Shown here: positions 20,769-31,048 of the stretch, one piece after another
Layout of the letters: each line of letters opens with the position of its first letter
Numbering within the stretch: the stretch's first letter is position 1
Notes under the pieces: generated by a model
What the model was told of the DNA's origin: nothing
The model's database searches: none
What the model saw: the letters and a program-made list of their open reading frames with translations, nothing else
Source of the DNA: Orientallactaga sibirica
Lineage: Eukaryota > Chordata > Mammalia > Rodentia > Dipodidae
DNA length: 64,000 nucleotides
Assembly: GCA_036365145.1 (NCBI GenBank)
Contig: JAEOAD010000018.1
Span: forward strand, 7,830,001-7,894,000
Reading direction: 5' to 3'
Made by a program: the position numbers and the translations under genes

Positions 20769-21095
20769 GACTGTTGCAGTTACCTTCTCATTTCTGGTGA
20801 AAAATACCCAACTAAAAGCAGTCTATGGGAAGCAAGGGTTTATTTCAGGCTTACAGTTTCAAGGGGAAGCTTCATCATGGCAGAGGAAGCTGGCTCACTT
20901 CATCACACATCCACAGCAGAGAGCGAATAGTAACTATGGCTCTGAACACACACAGTAGGGCTAGACTCAAGGTCTTCCCCCTGTTACAAACATCCTACAG
21001 CAGGACTCATCCTTCTGGAGAATAAGTAGGAAGCTTAATCAAAATTACCTGAGGCTATGGGGACATGTACATTCAAACTACCACAAAGATCAACT
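20769..21095 (+). mobile_element. unclassified interspersed repeat (first copy)
   Basis: Contains 'aagcagtctatgggaagcaagggtttatttcaggcttacagttt' and 'catcatggcagaggaagctgg', ending '...cattcaaactaccacaaag'. The same modules recur at 61,930-62,812. The wording is like widespread rodent repeats with 'gggtttatttnggctcacagttt', but I cannot name the family with confidence. It may be LTR-derived. Confidence 0.6.
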
Positions 21096-21238
21096 TGAAT
21101 GTGTTCATATATTAAAAGTTCCCAATAAGAATAATTTTATAAAAATTCAAACTAAATAAAGCAAAATAAAAATAATTATTTAAAAATGAATCAGGTTAAT
21201 TATAAAGCCACAAAGAATGCTTCTTTAGAAGAAGAGAT

Positions 21239-21458
21239 AAGAGCTGGAGAGGTTGCTTAGTGATTAAGGCACTTGCCTGCAAAGCCAAAGGACCCAGGTG
21301 TGATTTCCCAGTACTCAGAACAAGGTGGCACATATTTTGGGAATTAGTTTGCAGTGGCTAGAGGCCCTGGTGTGCCCATTCTCTCTATCTGCTTCTCTAT
21401 CTCTCTCTCATAAATAAATAAATGAACAAATAAAAATATTTAAAAAATAAAAAGGAAA
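21239..21458 (+). mobile_element. tRNA-derived SINE, short form
   Basis: 'gagctggagaggttgcttagtgattaaggcacttgcctgcaaagcc' to an AAATAAAT tail. Perfect 12-bp duplication, AGAAGAAGAGAT, at 21,227-21,238 and 21,459-21,470. Confidence 0.94.
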
Positions 21459-21470
21459 AGAAGAAGAGAT

Positions 21471-21734
21471 CAAACTCTACATCCTGATCCCAATTGCTAA
21501 AACCTGAACTGATTGGAGAAGAAAAAAGATTGATTCAAATAAGATCAACCCAGACAGAAGCTGCCAGACACAGGCAGGGCCCTGGGGTTAAAAGCAGGTT
21601 TAAGCTATCAGACATGGGCTCCAGGCTCTGGAGACATCTCAGCACCCTGGAAACCAGGCAAATCTCAGGTCCTAGGAAATGGCAGGAGTAAGGCCCCTCT
21701 CCCCTCCTGAGGGTCACAGTGAGCCTGGACCCCT
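21471..21734. other. unassigned sequence upstream of the ERV
   Basis: No SINE or L1 similarity seen. The exact LTR start is unclear, so part of this may already be U3. Confidence 0.4.
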
Positions 21735-22225
21735 GGACAATTCTTGGGCCCCAAGACTGGCAAGAGGAGGGCTCTTCTGCCCCCCAGCCCAAGGCACCTG
21801 GATGTCCTGATAAGACTTCTGCATTGCTTATAGCCCTGTGACCTTTGGCCAGTTATCTAGGAAACTCCTTATACAGTACCAGCCAACAGCCTTTACACAG
21901 CCCATCCCCCTATACGTCTTCCCACCACTACTTATATCACCTGACCCTCTCCCTATGTGCTGGAATGAATATCCCTATATGCCAACTAGGCATCAGCAAA
22001 CAACACTGACCCCACCAATCCCCTTGGAACCCTCTTCCTGCTCTCTCTCAACTGCTTATAAAAACCCAGTTCCTTGTTGAATAAATGAAAACTGTTCTCT
22101 GAAGCTGTCTCCAGGGTGTTTCTTCCCATCACACTCACAGCTACTCAAGACCCTGCTCCACAGTTGCCTGGATGCCTCCAGGTAGCCAATGCACAATGGC
22201 CCCTTGAGGAACCAGGGACCCACAG
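21735..22225 (+). repeat. 5' LTR of the ERV
   Basis: TATAAAAA at 22,057-22,064 and AATAAA at 22,080-22,085, about 23 bases apart, so the transcript start and poly-A site must lie close together and R must be very short. The segment 'cctgtgacctttggccagttatctagg' (about 21,835) is repeated at about 31,016 in the 3' LTR. U5 runs to the primer site. The left boundary is uncertain by tens of bases. Confidence 0.75.
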
Positions 22226-22226
22226 C

Positions 22227-22244
22227 TGGTGCCTGAACAGAGAC
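22227..22244 (+). promoter_or_regulatory. retroviral primer-binding site, tRNA-Lys-like
   Basis: TGGTGCCTGAACAGAGAC lies directly after the LTR and matches the tRNA-Lys3-type primer site (TGGCGCCTGAACAGGGAC form) at nearly every position; the changes are mostly transitions. This fixes the LTR/leader boundary. Confidence 0.8.
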
Positions 22245-22263
22245 CCTCTGAGATGCACTGGGG

Positions 22264-22269
22264 GTAAGT
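22264..22269 (+). promoter_or_regulatory. candidate ERV major splice donor
   Basis: GGG/GTAAGT, a consensus 5' splice site 20 bases after the primer site, where retroviruses place the donor used for the spliced env message. Confidence 0.5.
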
Positions 22270-22394
22270 GGGTGCTCCCCCAGAGGGACATCAGCCCCCT
22301 GTGGCCTGTGCCTCCCTTTTTGAGGGCTGGCAGGGTCTTTCCTTTTCTTCCTTTACTTTTCATTTGCACCATTGCGAGGGATTAAGTAAGGTGA

Positions 22395-23317
22395 ATGGGC
22401 AACCGATGTCTTTTGGCCAAGGCCACTCTTCAGCATTGACTGAAGGTCCCTAGCCTGCTGCTCAGACCTTGACAGCCAACCCAGGCATTGGCAACAACTT
22501 CCTGTCTATTTCTCTTGAAAACAAAAATTGGTAATGCCTCAACCATTTAAAAGCCCTTAGGGCGGTCGCCCATCTCTTAAACTTGTGGACAGGCTTGCCT
22601 CCAGACCCTTGGGGAATCCCCCTGGTTCTACCCTGCCCTGGGAACATTGCTCTCTGGTCTTGGCCTTTCTGCTCTTTTTCTATCATGGACAATATTGCAT
22701 CCAAACCAAAAGGAATCACAGATTTGTGGATTAAGGGCTCTCCTGAAAGTTAGGGGAATTAAGTTCTCCCAGAGAGAGGCTAGCTTCTGGGAAGAAGTCC
22801 TCTGGATCTCCCCCTGGATGACTTCTGGGGATCCATATAACCCAGACATGTGGACTGCATAGCTTATTTAGCCAGGAGTTTGGAGGTTCAGGAAGGAAAC
22901 CTCCCCTCCTTCTCTTTTCGCCCAATCATAGCAGCTATTAGGCAATACATTAGCCCCACTAAGACATCTACACAAAAATCAGATGATGACTCTAATGAGG
23001 AGAGTCCTGAGGACTGGACAGTGGTGGACCTCAGTTCCCTTCAAAAAGCAATAGAAGAAATTAGAAAAAGGATGACCCCAAACTTTGCTACACTCACTCC
23101 TCATTATCTGCCTTTGCCACCTCACCTGCCTCCTGGTCTGGGCTTCCCCCCTCCAGATTCATGTTACACAGGCCAAAAGAATCCCAACATGATAAACTCC
23201 CCTGGCCAGGACCCCTTGCATCAGCCCCGTCCCTCCACTTAGGATCACACAACAACTATGTGAGGCCCAAGATAACAATAGAAAGGCATTCAATCAGGAA
23301 GTAGCAGCCTTTCCTGT
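22395..23317 (+). pseudogene. ERV gag, 5' part (matrix and linker)
   Basis: ATG at 22,395 encodes MGNRCLLAK, with a glycine at position 2 as needed for N-myristoylation, and then a stop after 14 codons. A 130-codon open stretch (22,850-23,242) contains a DDDSNEESPEDW acidic segment and a proline-rich region (PLPPHLPPGLGFPPP), typical of the matrix-capsid linker. It ends at a VAAFPV-like segment, the usual capsid start, exactly where the L1 entered. Confidence 0.7.
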
Positions 23318-24735
23318 TTTTTTTTTAAATTTAATTTATTTTACTTTATTTTATTTTTTAAATATATATTTATTGGTTGTGTATATAGTATATATACAGC
23401 CGTGAGGGAACCATCCCTGTCCTCCCCCCATTGGTAATGTGGGTCTTGCCTTATGGGGTTAGCCATCAGTTATGCAGGAGAGGCAATAACTCTGTGTATA
23501 ATGACCCAACTCATGGCTCTAACAATCTTTCCGCCCCCTCTTCATGAATTTCCCTGAGCCATGTTGGGTTCATTTTAGATCTATTTCAGTGATAAGGTTT
23601 TTTGAGTCTCTGTGTCTCTGGATATCTGATTTGGTAGGGGTTGAGTCTTTTTTGTGTCTATCTCCTTCACCCTTGTTCTGGTATCAGGTTCACCAATAAA
23701 GCAGCACTCTTGCTCATTTCCCCTATGACTCTGTGGCCTCATCTGGTGCCCTGTTGAGGTGCGATGGGCTGATTCTTTCCTCAGGATATGTGCCCATCTG
23801 AAAGAGAGAGGCAGATTCTCCAATGGAGAGTGAGGTCAGTGTAAGATACATGGATAACCATTATGATTTTAGAAAGAATTTAATAGGTGTAGGCCCTCTG
23901 TATCCCACTATTGGTGGGTGCCCAATATTGGAGAGTGGGCTTGTTTTTGGATATGGTTCTGATTGTTTCCCAATTCCAGGTATGGGTTCCATTCCACTGA
24001 GCTGATCCATTAGCCAAATCTAGAGCAGTTGGTTACCCACCATGGCTGTGTGCCACTACTGCACTTGTGTGAGCATCACATCAGGTTGTTTGCTGTTTAG
24101 TAGCTTAGACCATGAGTTGCTTAGACAGATGTTAGTCATTTCCCCCAGTCACTTATGTAGTGCCTTCTGGCACTAGACAAGCTAACTGTCTGGGGCTGAC
24201 TCTCTTCCAGATTCCATCCAAGTCTCTCCATGTTCCATCCAAACAGCATATGGTGTCTTCAGCAGTAGGATCTTACCAATAACCTTTGGTGAGTCATCAA
24301 GTACTCTGACAAAAATCTGTCTTCTTTTGGGAAACCTTGTAGGTCTCACTGATCAACAGTGATGGATGTTAACTACATGCTGGGATTAGGAGTTACAGGT
24401 CAGTGCCAAGGGAAAAGAAGGAAGAAAAAGTATAGGTAATATGAAAAAGAAAGAGAAAAGAGAGAGAAGTGGGAGTGAGAGAGAGAGAGAGAGAGAGAGG
24501 AGAAGATTGAGGTTAGTCTTCATCATACCCTCTCCAGACCCCTGTGATTCAGATGTTCTCTCCAAGCACCTGATGCAAGTTCAACTTTTAGTATGTCTTT
24601 CAGGATATAGGATTTTATGGTACCATTTCCATTTGGGTTGAGATTTTTGTCCCTCCCACCCAACTTTCCCTGCCCTCTCACCCCACCATCACTATTGTCC
24701 AGTCCTTGAGATGTTTTTTAGGTGTGTCAGCATCT
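23318..24735 (-). other. L1 3'UTR, antisense
   Basis: Reverse complement of 8,555-9,820, including the T-rich end, the GA-rich run (24,468-24,500) and the C-rich strand of the G-tract block (24,650-24,700). Confidence 0.88.
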
Positions 24736-27295
24736 CAGGAAAATACAAATTAGAAAGCCACAGATGAGTGAGAGCATGTGATGCTTATCTTTCTGTGATT
24801 GGGTGACTTCATTAAGAATAATCTGTTCCAAGTTTAACCATTTTTCTTCAAATTGCTTTGTGACATGTTTCCTTACTGCTGTGTAGAATTCCATTGTGTA
24901 GATATACCATATCTTAGTTATCCATTCATCATATAATGATGGATATCTGGGTTTATTCCAGCTCTTAGCTATTATGAATTGAGCAGCTATAAACATGGTT
25001 GAGCAAATATCTCTGAACTGAGGCTTGGAGCTTTTAGGGTAAATGCCCAGTAAGGGGATAACTGTGTCTGTTAGTGCCTCTATTGTTATCCTTTTAGGAG
25101 TCTCCATATTGCTTTCCATAGTGGTTGTACCATCTTACATTCCCACCAACAGTGAATGAGGGTTCCTATTTCTCCACATCCTCACCAGCATTTGTTGTCA
25201 TTAGATTTTCTTAATGTTTGCTGCCCTTACTGGGGTAAGGTGGAATCTCATAGATGTTTTAATTTGCTTTTCCCTGATAGTTAGGTATGTTGAACATTTT
25301 CTTAAGTGTGTGTTTGCCATTTGTATTTCTTCCTCTGAGAACTCCCTGTACAGTTCTCTACCCAATTTTGTGAGTGGGTGGTTTGCTTTTTTATTGTTTA
25401 GGTTTTTGAGTTCTTTGTAGATTTTAGAAATTAGGCCTCTGTGTGATGTGTATGCAACAAAAATTTTCTCCCATTCTGTGGGCAATCTATTGTCTCTGCT
25501 TGTTGTATGTTTGTTGGTGAAAAAGCTTTTCAGCTTCATGAGATCCCAATGGTTGAGTGATTGTTTAATGTCCTGAGCTACTGGGGTTTTGTTCAGGAAG
25601 TCTTTTCCCACTCCTATATCATGGAAAGTGCCTCCTACTTTTTCTTCCAGTAGTAGCAGTGTTTCTGGTCTTCTATTGAGGTCTTTGATCCATTTGGACT
25701 TGATTTTTGTGCAAGGTGACATGCGTGGATTGAGTTTCATTTTCCTACAAATGGCTATCCAGTTTGTCCAGCACCATTTATTAAAGATACTGTCTTTTTT
25801 CCAATCTACATTTTGGGGCCTTTGTTAAATATCAAGTAGCTATAGTTACTTGACCCAAAGTCCTGATCCTCAATTCTGTTCCACTGGTCTGTCATCCTGT
25901 TTTTATGCCAGTACCATGTTGTTTTTATTACTATGGCTTTGTAGTGTAGCTTAAGATCAGGTATGGTGATGCCTCCAGAGGTGTTTCTTTTGCTGAGGAT
26001 ATTCTTTGATATCCAAGGCCTTCTGCCTTTCCATATGAATTTTGAGATCATTTTTTCTATCTCTGTGAAGAAAGATGTTGGGATTTTTATTGGTATTGCA
26101 TTAAATCTGTATATTGCTTTTGGTAAGATTGCCATTTTCACAATATTAATTCTCCCTATCCCTACCCAGGAGCATGGGAGGTCTCTCCATTTTCTCAAGT
26201 CCTCCTCAATTTCTTTCTTGAGTGTTTTTATGTTTTCATTGTAAAGGTCTTTCATCTCCTTGGTCAATGTTATTCCAAGGTATTTTATTGATGCTATTGA
26301 AAATGGGACAATGTTGCTTATTTCTTTCTCTGTATCTTTGTCATTTGCATATAGAAAAGCTACTGATTTTTGTGCATTGACTTGGATCCTGCTACTTTAC
26401 TGAAGGAGTTAATCACTTTTAAGAGTTTTGAGATGGAGGTTCCCAGGTCACTTATGTACAGAATCATGTCTTCTGCAAATAAGGCTAACTTAACGTCTTG
26501 CTTTCCAATTTGTATCCCTTTTATTTCTTTCTCCTATCTTATTGCTTGAGCTAGTACTTCTCATACTATGTTGAAGAGCAGAGGTGAGAGTGGACACCCC
26601 AGTGTTGTTCCTGATCTCAGTGGGAATTCCTTCAGCCTCTCTCCATTAAGTATTATTTGGGCTCTAGGATCTTTGTACATAGCCTTTATTATGTTGAGAT
26701 ATAGACCATCCACGCCTAGTCTATCCAGTGTTTTGATCATGAAATGATCTTGTATTTTGTCAAAGGCCTTTTCTGCATCTATGGAAATGATCATGTAGTT
26801 TTTATGTTTAAGGTTATTTATGTGGTTTGTTACATTGACAGATTTCCTTATGTTGAACCATCCCTGTGCTCCTTGGATGATGCCTACTTGATCCAGGTGG
26901 GTAATGCTTTTGATGTGCTGTTGAATTTGGTTTGTGAGGATTTTGTTCAGGATCTTTTCATCTAAGTTCATCAGGAAAACAGGCCTGTAGTTTTCTTTTC
27001 TTGTGGCATATTTGCCTGGTTTTGGTATTAGAGTGATATTAGCTTCATAGAAGGAGTTGGGGAGCTTTCTCTGTTCTCTGATTGTGTGGCCCAATTTGAG
27101 AAAAATTGGTTTCTGTTCTTCCATGAAAGTTTGATAGAATTCAGCTGAGAAGCCATATGGTCCCAGACTCTTCTTTTTAGGGAGGTTTTTGATTACCATT
27201 TCAATCTCTATTGTTGTGGTAGGTTTGTTTAGGAGATTAATCTGCTCTGAGTGTAGCTTTGGTAGGTGGTATGTGTCCAGGAATTCATCTCGTGG
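24736..27295 (-). pseudogene. L1 ORF2 pseudogene lacking endonuclease; FADD changed to FAED
   Basis: Open stretch 27,199-26,561 (212 codons) covers the RT fingers and palm: [40 protein letters not shown] and [19 protein letters not shown]. The catalytic box at 26,479-26,468 reads FAED rather than FADD, which removes one of the metal-binding aspartates. 26,267-25,806 holds the post-RT segment ([15 protein letters not shown], [16 protein letters not shown]). 25,740-25,201 and 25,119-24,727 carry the C-terminal region. The usual ICSS-stop end is altered and reads on. Confidence 0.88.
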
Positions 27296-27299
27296 GCAC

Positions 27300-27875
27300 T
27301 TGCAGTTAGTTATTTGCTTCTTCTGTGTGTAGAATTCCCTGAAGTACTTTCTGTAGGTTTGGCTTTGTGTTCATATAGTTGACTTTTATCGTGGAAAGGT
27401 TTTATTTCACCATCTATTATGAGGGCTACTTTTGCTGGATAGAGTAGTTTGGGTTGGAAGTCATAAGTTCTTAGTTTGCAGTGTTCTATTCCAGGCTCTC
27501 CTGGCTTTTAGGGGTTCCATTGAGAAGTCTGAAGTAATTCTTATGGGGTTTCCTTTATATGTAATGTGTTGTTTCTCCCTAACTGCTTTTAGGACTTTTT
27601 CTTTGTGCTTGATGTTGAGAGTCTTAATAATATATCTTGGAGAATTTCTCCTTGGTCCAGTCTGTTTGGAGTTCTGCTAGCTTCTTGTGTCTTGATGGGA
27701 CTTTCTTTTGAGAGGGTTGGAAAGTTTTCTTTGATAAGTTTGTTGAATAGGTTTTCCATGCCTCTGGTCTGGATTTCTTACCCTTCTGGTATACCCATAA
27801 TCCAAATGTTTGGGCACTTAAGCATATCCCACATTTCCCTCATATTCTGTTCACAGACATTTTTGAACAAAAAAG
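27300..27875 (-). pseudogene. L1 ORF1 pseudogene, 5'-truncated
   Basis: Minus-strand reading gives the C-terminal RNA-binding domain ([15 protein letters not shown] at about 27,380) and the middle domain back to the segment matching 3,855 ('ttcaaaaatgtctgtgaacagaatatg'). The N-terminal half and the 5'UTR are absent, so the insertion is 5'-truncated. Confidence 0.8.
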
Positions 27876-27900
27876 AATAAAAAGAAACCAAAATCAATAA

Positions 27901-28400
27901 AACATTTTATGGGGGGGGAGGGTTGATGAATTATTCAGACAAGGCAATTTCTCCACAGGCCTTCAGCAGCCAAACAGCCCCCAGGATTCTGTGACCATGT
28001 TTGCCTCTATGCCCTCCAAGCATGGGATAGAATAATTCCCTTCCCCAACAACCAGGATAATACCTCTTCCTTACTGTCCCTTTGTCAGAAGCCAGAGGAG
28101 ACCTTCTCTGACTTTATATTAAGGACAAAAACCAATTTAGAGAGAAAAATCCTCTACCTAAAGGCCAGGGATCTCATCCTCAAAAATATCATTTGAGAAG
28201 GCATGACCTCAGAAGGTAGACTAGCTTACCAAGACATCAAGGATGAACATTATGATGCAGATAGGAAGGACATGGAAAGGTGAATGTCCTCAATATCAGG
28301 CTGATAATGGCACCCCCCCAAAAAAAAATCAGTTTGCCCTAGATGATGCAAGAGATATCATTGGAAAAAAGACTGTCACTCTACTTATGACAAAGATGGC
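27901..28400 (+). pseudogene. ERV gag, 3' part (capsid and nucleocapsid)
   Basis: After the L1, gag resumes. 27,980-28,160 reads CLYALQAWDRIIPFP and then a PEETFSDFILRTK segment, the major-homology-like region of class II capsids (Q..xEx..xF). A degenerate CCHC zinc knuckle lies at 28,335-28,376: the Cys, Cys, His, Cys codons are present but an in-frame TGA and a shifted spacing break it. Homology is by motif only. Confidence 0.68.
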
Positions 28401-28479
28401 AAACCCCTAGAGCCTTTAAACTTCAAAAGGAGCAACCCTCAGCCCAGCAAATAAGGGGGAAAACCCATAATATATAATG

Positions 28480-28760
28480 GGTAACAAGTATCCTAGAGGG
28501 GGCCCACCCAAGGCTAGCCTTAGAGGTCAGAGGAAAAATTTTCAAATGTCTAGTTGATACTCAGGCATATAAGACAATTCTAAAGTAATCTGAAGTTACC
28601 CAACACTGGGAATTAATTCCCAGGGATAGGTGGTCCTTCACAGGTATATGTTACCAAGGACACCTTTAATTGGAAGGACCCAGACAGAACTACAGGTCTC
28701 ATCTGATCTCTAGTGGCCAATGTAATAACCAACCTTTTAGGGAGGGATATCCTTTAGGCC
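28480..28760 (+). pseudogene. ERV protease remnant
   Basis: The retropepsin active-site loop is recognisable at 28,550-28,570: codons read LVDTQA where LVDTGA is expected, so the catalytic Asp and Thr remain but the invariant Gly is Gln. It follows the knuckle and precedes reverse transcriptase, the normal gag-pro-pol order. Dead. Confidence 0.68.
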
Positions 28761-29645
28761 CTAGATGTGGTTATTTCCAGTAACATAGAGGGAAAATGCA
28801 TTGAGATGGAAGACTGTGAGAGATACCTTCACCAGTGTCACCCCCCCAATCCTAAAGGCCACTATTAAATATGAAACTCCCTGCCTAGAATGGCTCTCTG
28901 ATGAGCCTACCTTGGTTGAACAGGGGCCTCTGCCAATGGAGAAACTTGAAATTTTAAATCATTTAGTAACAGAACAACCCAAACTTAATCACATCTGCCC
29001 CTCATGGAGCCCATGGAACATTCCTGTGTTTGTAATTTGAAAGGGCTCAGGAGGATGGAGGTTACTACAAGATCTTAGGACCATTGATAAAGCTGTGCTC
29101 ATTTGGGGCACCTCTCAAAGACAACTGCCCCTTTTGTCAGCCATTTCAGCCAACACCCCCTCCTTGCTATTGATATTAATATTATTTCTCTTCTATCCCC
29201 CTGAACCCCAAGACCAACAATGCTTTGCATTCTCAGTCCCCTCCATCAATAAAGCAGGATGTGCCAAATGCTTTTAGTGGATGGTTCTGCCCCAAGGTAT
29301 GGATAATAGCCCCACTATATGCTAAGAAGCAGTTGCAATGGCATTAAGGCCACCTTTAGATCAAGGCCTTAATATCTATTATTACATGGATGACATCCTA
29401 GTATGGAAAGACTCCTCCACCTCACCAGCCAAGCTAAGGGACTAATTAATACCTTCCCTCACTGAGGCAGGCTTCAAAATTGCCCCAAATAAAGTCCCAC
29501 TTATCCCACTTATAACTTTCCTGGGGACAGAACTGTCCCTCACTTCTGCCAGGCCTCTTAAATCCATACTCTCCTTTCCCCAGAAGCTCACATTGGCCTC
29601 ACTTCAGAGCTTTCTGGGGAACCTCAATAGACTCTGGCCATGGAA
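28761..29645 (+). pseudogene. ERV reverse transcriptase remnant
   Basis: 28,801-29,040 reads through the RT N-terminal region (ending WSPWNIPVFVI, then a stop) and 29,041-29,090 continues WRLLQDLRTIDKAV. QLPLLSAI at about 29,121 and FAFSVPSIN at about 29,227 mark the palm. The YMDD catalytic box is intact at 29,383-29,394. The segment ends FLGNLNRLWPWK near the thumb and then breaks off: RNase H and the integrase N-terminus are missing. Confidence 0.78.
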
Positions 29646-30065
29646 GTGATGGAAGATTACCCATAATACAGGAATCCCACATCACCCACAAGGCCAAGGT
29701 ATAATAGAAAGAACACACCAAGCCTTAAATGCCCAACTTAAAAAACAACAGTCTATCCAACCAACCTTCAGTTAGCCATGGCTCTGACTAAGCATTTTCA
29801 ATATATACAAAAACTCCCACTACCCCCCATCACCCTCCACTGGCACACACCAGAGACTTCCCCTCCCATCTTGGTGTGATGGTGAGATCCTTTAGATGGG
29901 ATGTGGAAGGGACCCAACCCCCTTCTCACCACAGGGAGGGTATTTGCTTGTGTTTTCCCACAGGAACAGCCCAGACCCACTTGGGTACCAGCTCAAAATG
30001 TCTGATTCCACCCCACCAACTAAAGAGATGGCCCACCTGATGTTGACAGATTAGAGACAGAAGAT
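29646..30065 (+). pseudogene. ERV integrase C-terminal half
   Basis: [20 protein letters not shown] at about 29,668-29,728 is the block that carries the third acidic residue of the DDE integrase core (Glu codon at 29,707-29,709). After two stops near 29,877, a [18 protein letters not shown] segment (about 29,889) corresponds to the C-terminal DNA-binding domain, ending VPAQNV. The zinc-binding HHCC domain and the first two catalytic Asp are absent because of the deletion upstream. Confidence 0.72.
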
Positions 30066-30930
30066 ATGGAAGAAGCACTGCCCCTTCCGGCACCACCTGA
30101 GTCAGAAAAAGGGAGCCCCCTGGGGGGATGTCCATGACCTCATGGATGCAGCCAAAGCCATATACCCATCACAAGCCTTCCTCTCAGCCATTTTCATGGC
30201 GGTTATACAATCTTACATTCCAATGCAAATGTCTCTGTTAGTGCCTCTCTCATTGCTCCCTCCCCTCTCCCCAGTGATGGATGGTGCTCTAAAGCCCACA
30301 AGCCCTATCAAGAGGTCAATAAAATCATTGGCACAGGATATTTCCCTACTAAGAGCTGCCAGGACACTGTCACCTTCCGTGTCTATCTTAGGTCTGTGGT
30401 TTGTGTGGATAGCATGGCATGCTTTGCCTATTGCCAAACTAATAAAAGAGTGCCTTAAAGACCAGGATTATTATGTGGGATGCTGATATAATTATGGTGT
30501 CATTGACAGCTTTAGGAGTCCAAACACTGTCTTTAAGGCCTCCAGGAAAACTAGAGAATGTACACTTTCCCTATGAGACCCCTGAAAAGGACATTGGAGA
30601 ACAGGGGTGATGGGAAAACTCTATGCTAATATCTACTTCTCATCTCCCTCTGGTACTCTCCATATTTCTAGTCAGTATATCCCTGCTTCCCGCCTGGTGC
30701 AAACTAATTATCACATTCTTTCACAGGAAAAACAAGTCAAAGAAAAAATACAAGCCACTATAACATGGTCACAATATATCCAATATGTGGTTGATCTTCT
30801 CCCCTTTACTAACCATCCTAATGCTAACCATTCTAACTGCTTCTTTTGTGCATCCCCTACCCATTCCCTGCTAAGCACAGTCCCTATTAATGCCACCCTT
30901 GAATACCCAACATCTATAACAAGCTATTCC
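30066..30930 (+). pseudogene. ERV env remnant
   Basis: Two open stretches (30,142-30,486 and 30,607-30,990) lie where env belongs. The first begins MDAAKAIYPSQAFLSAIF, possibly leader or early SU. The second has N-glycosylation motifs (NHSN, NAT) and a CFFC at 30,838-30,849, which resembles the C-X-X-C of gamma-type surface subunits. No fusion peptide or membrane anchor is visible before the 3' LTR, so the transmembrane part appears deleted. Assignment rests on position and one motif. Confidence 0.5.
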
Positions 30931-31048
30931 CAATCTCGGCAGGAGGAGGGCCATTCCCTCCCTCCAACCCAGGGCATCTGGACATCATGATAAGACTTAG
31001 GCTCCACTAATAGGCCTGTGACCTTTGGCCAGTTACCTAGGAAACCCA
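30931..31048 (+). repeat. 3' LTR of the ERV, truncated
   Basis: 'ggcaggaggagggcc' to 'cctgtgacctttggccagttacctaggaaaccc' aligns with 5' LTR bases about 21,755-21,870. It stops abruptly at 31,048, where L1 ORF2 begins, so most of U3, R and U5 are lost. The two LTR pieces differ at many positions, which implies an old insertion. Confidence 0.75.

Larger units (their letters stand above)
23318..27900 (-). mobile_element. L1 retrotransposon inserted antisense in ERV gag
   Basis: On the minus strand: 5'-truncated ORF1 (about 27,875-27,300), ORF2 (about 27,295-24,735) and 3'UTR (24,735-23,318) with its A-tail appearing as poly-T at 23,318. The endonuclease part of ORF2 is missing: ORF1 C-terminal sequence joins the pre-RT segment of ORF2 at about 27,295. 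Sequence is close to the L1 at 3,109 but less decayed, with open stretches of 212, 179, 153 and 130 codons. Younger than the ERV by position. Confidence 0.9.
21735..31048 (+). mobile_element. endogenous retrovirus provirus, decayed, split by an antisense L1
   Basis: 5' LTR (about 21,735-22,225), primer-binding site, gag, pro, pol and env remnants in order on the plus strand, and a truncated 3' LTR. An antisense L1 (23,318-27,900) interrupts gag. Zinc-knuckle, protease, reverse transcriptase and integrase motifs are all recognisable but every frame has stops. The overall type looks class II (betaretrovirus-like): Lys-type primer site, very short inferred R region and a beta-like capsid segment. 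No product can be made from it. Confidence 0.85.

Noticed and set aside
22116..22385. 89-codon frame over the LTR/leader of the ERV
   Set aside because: Overlaps U5, the primer site and the candidate splice donor; no retroviral accessory protein recognised.
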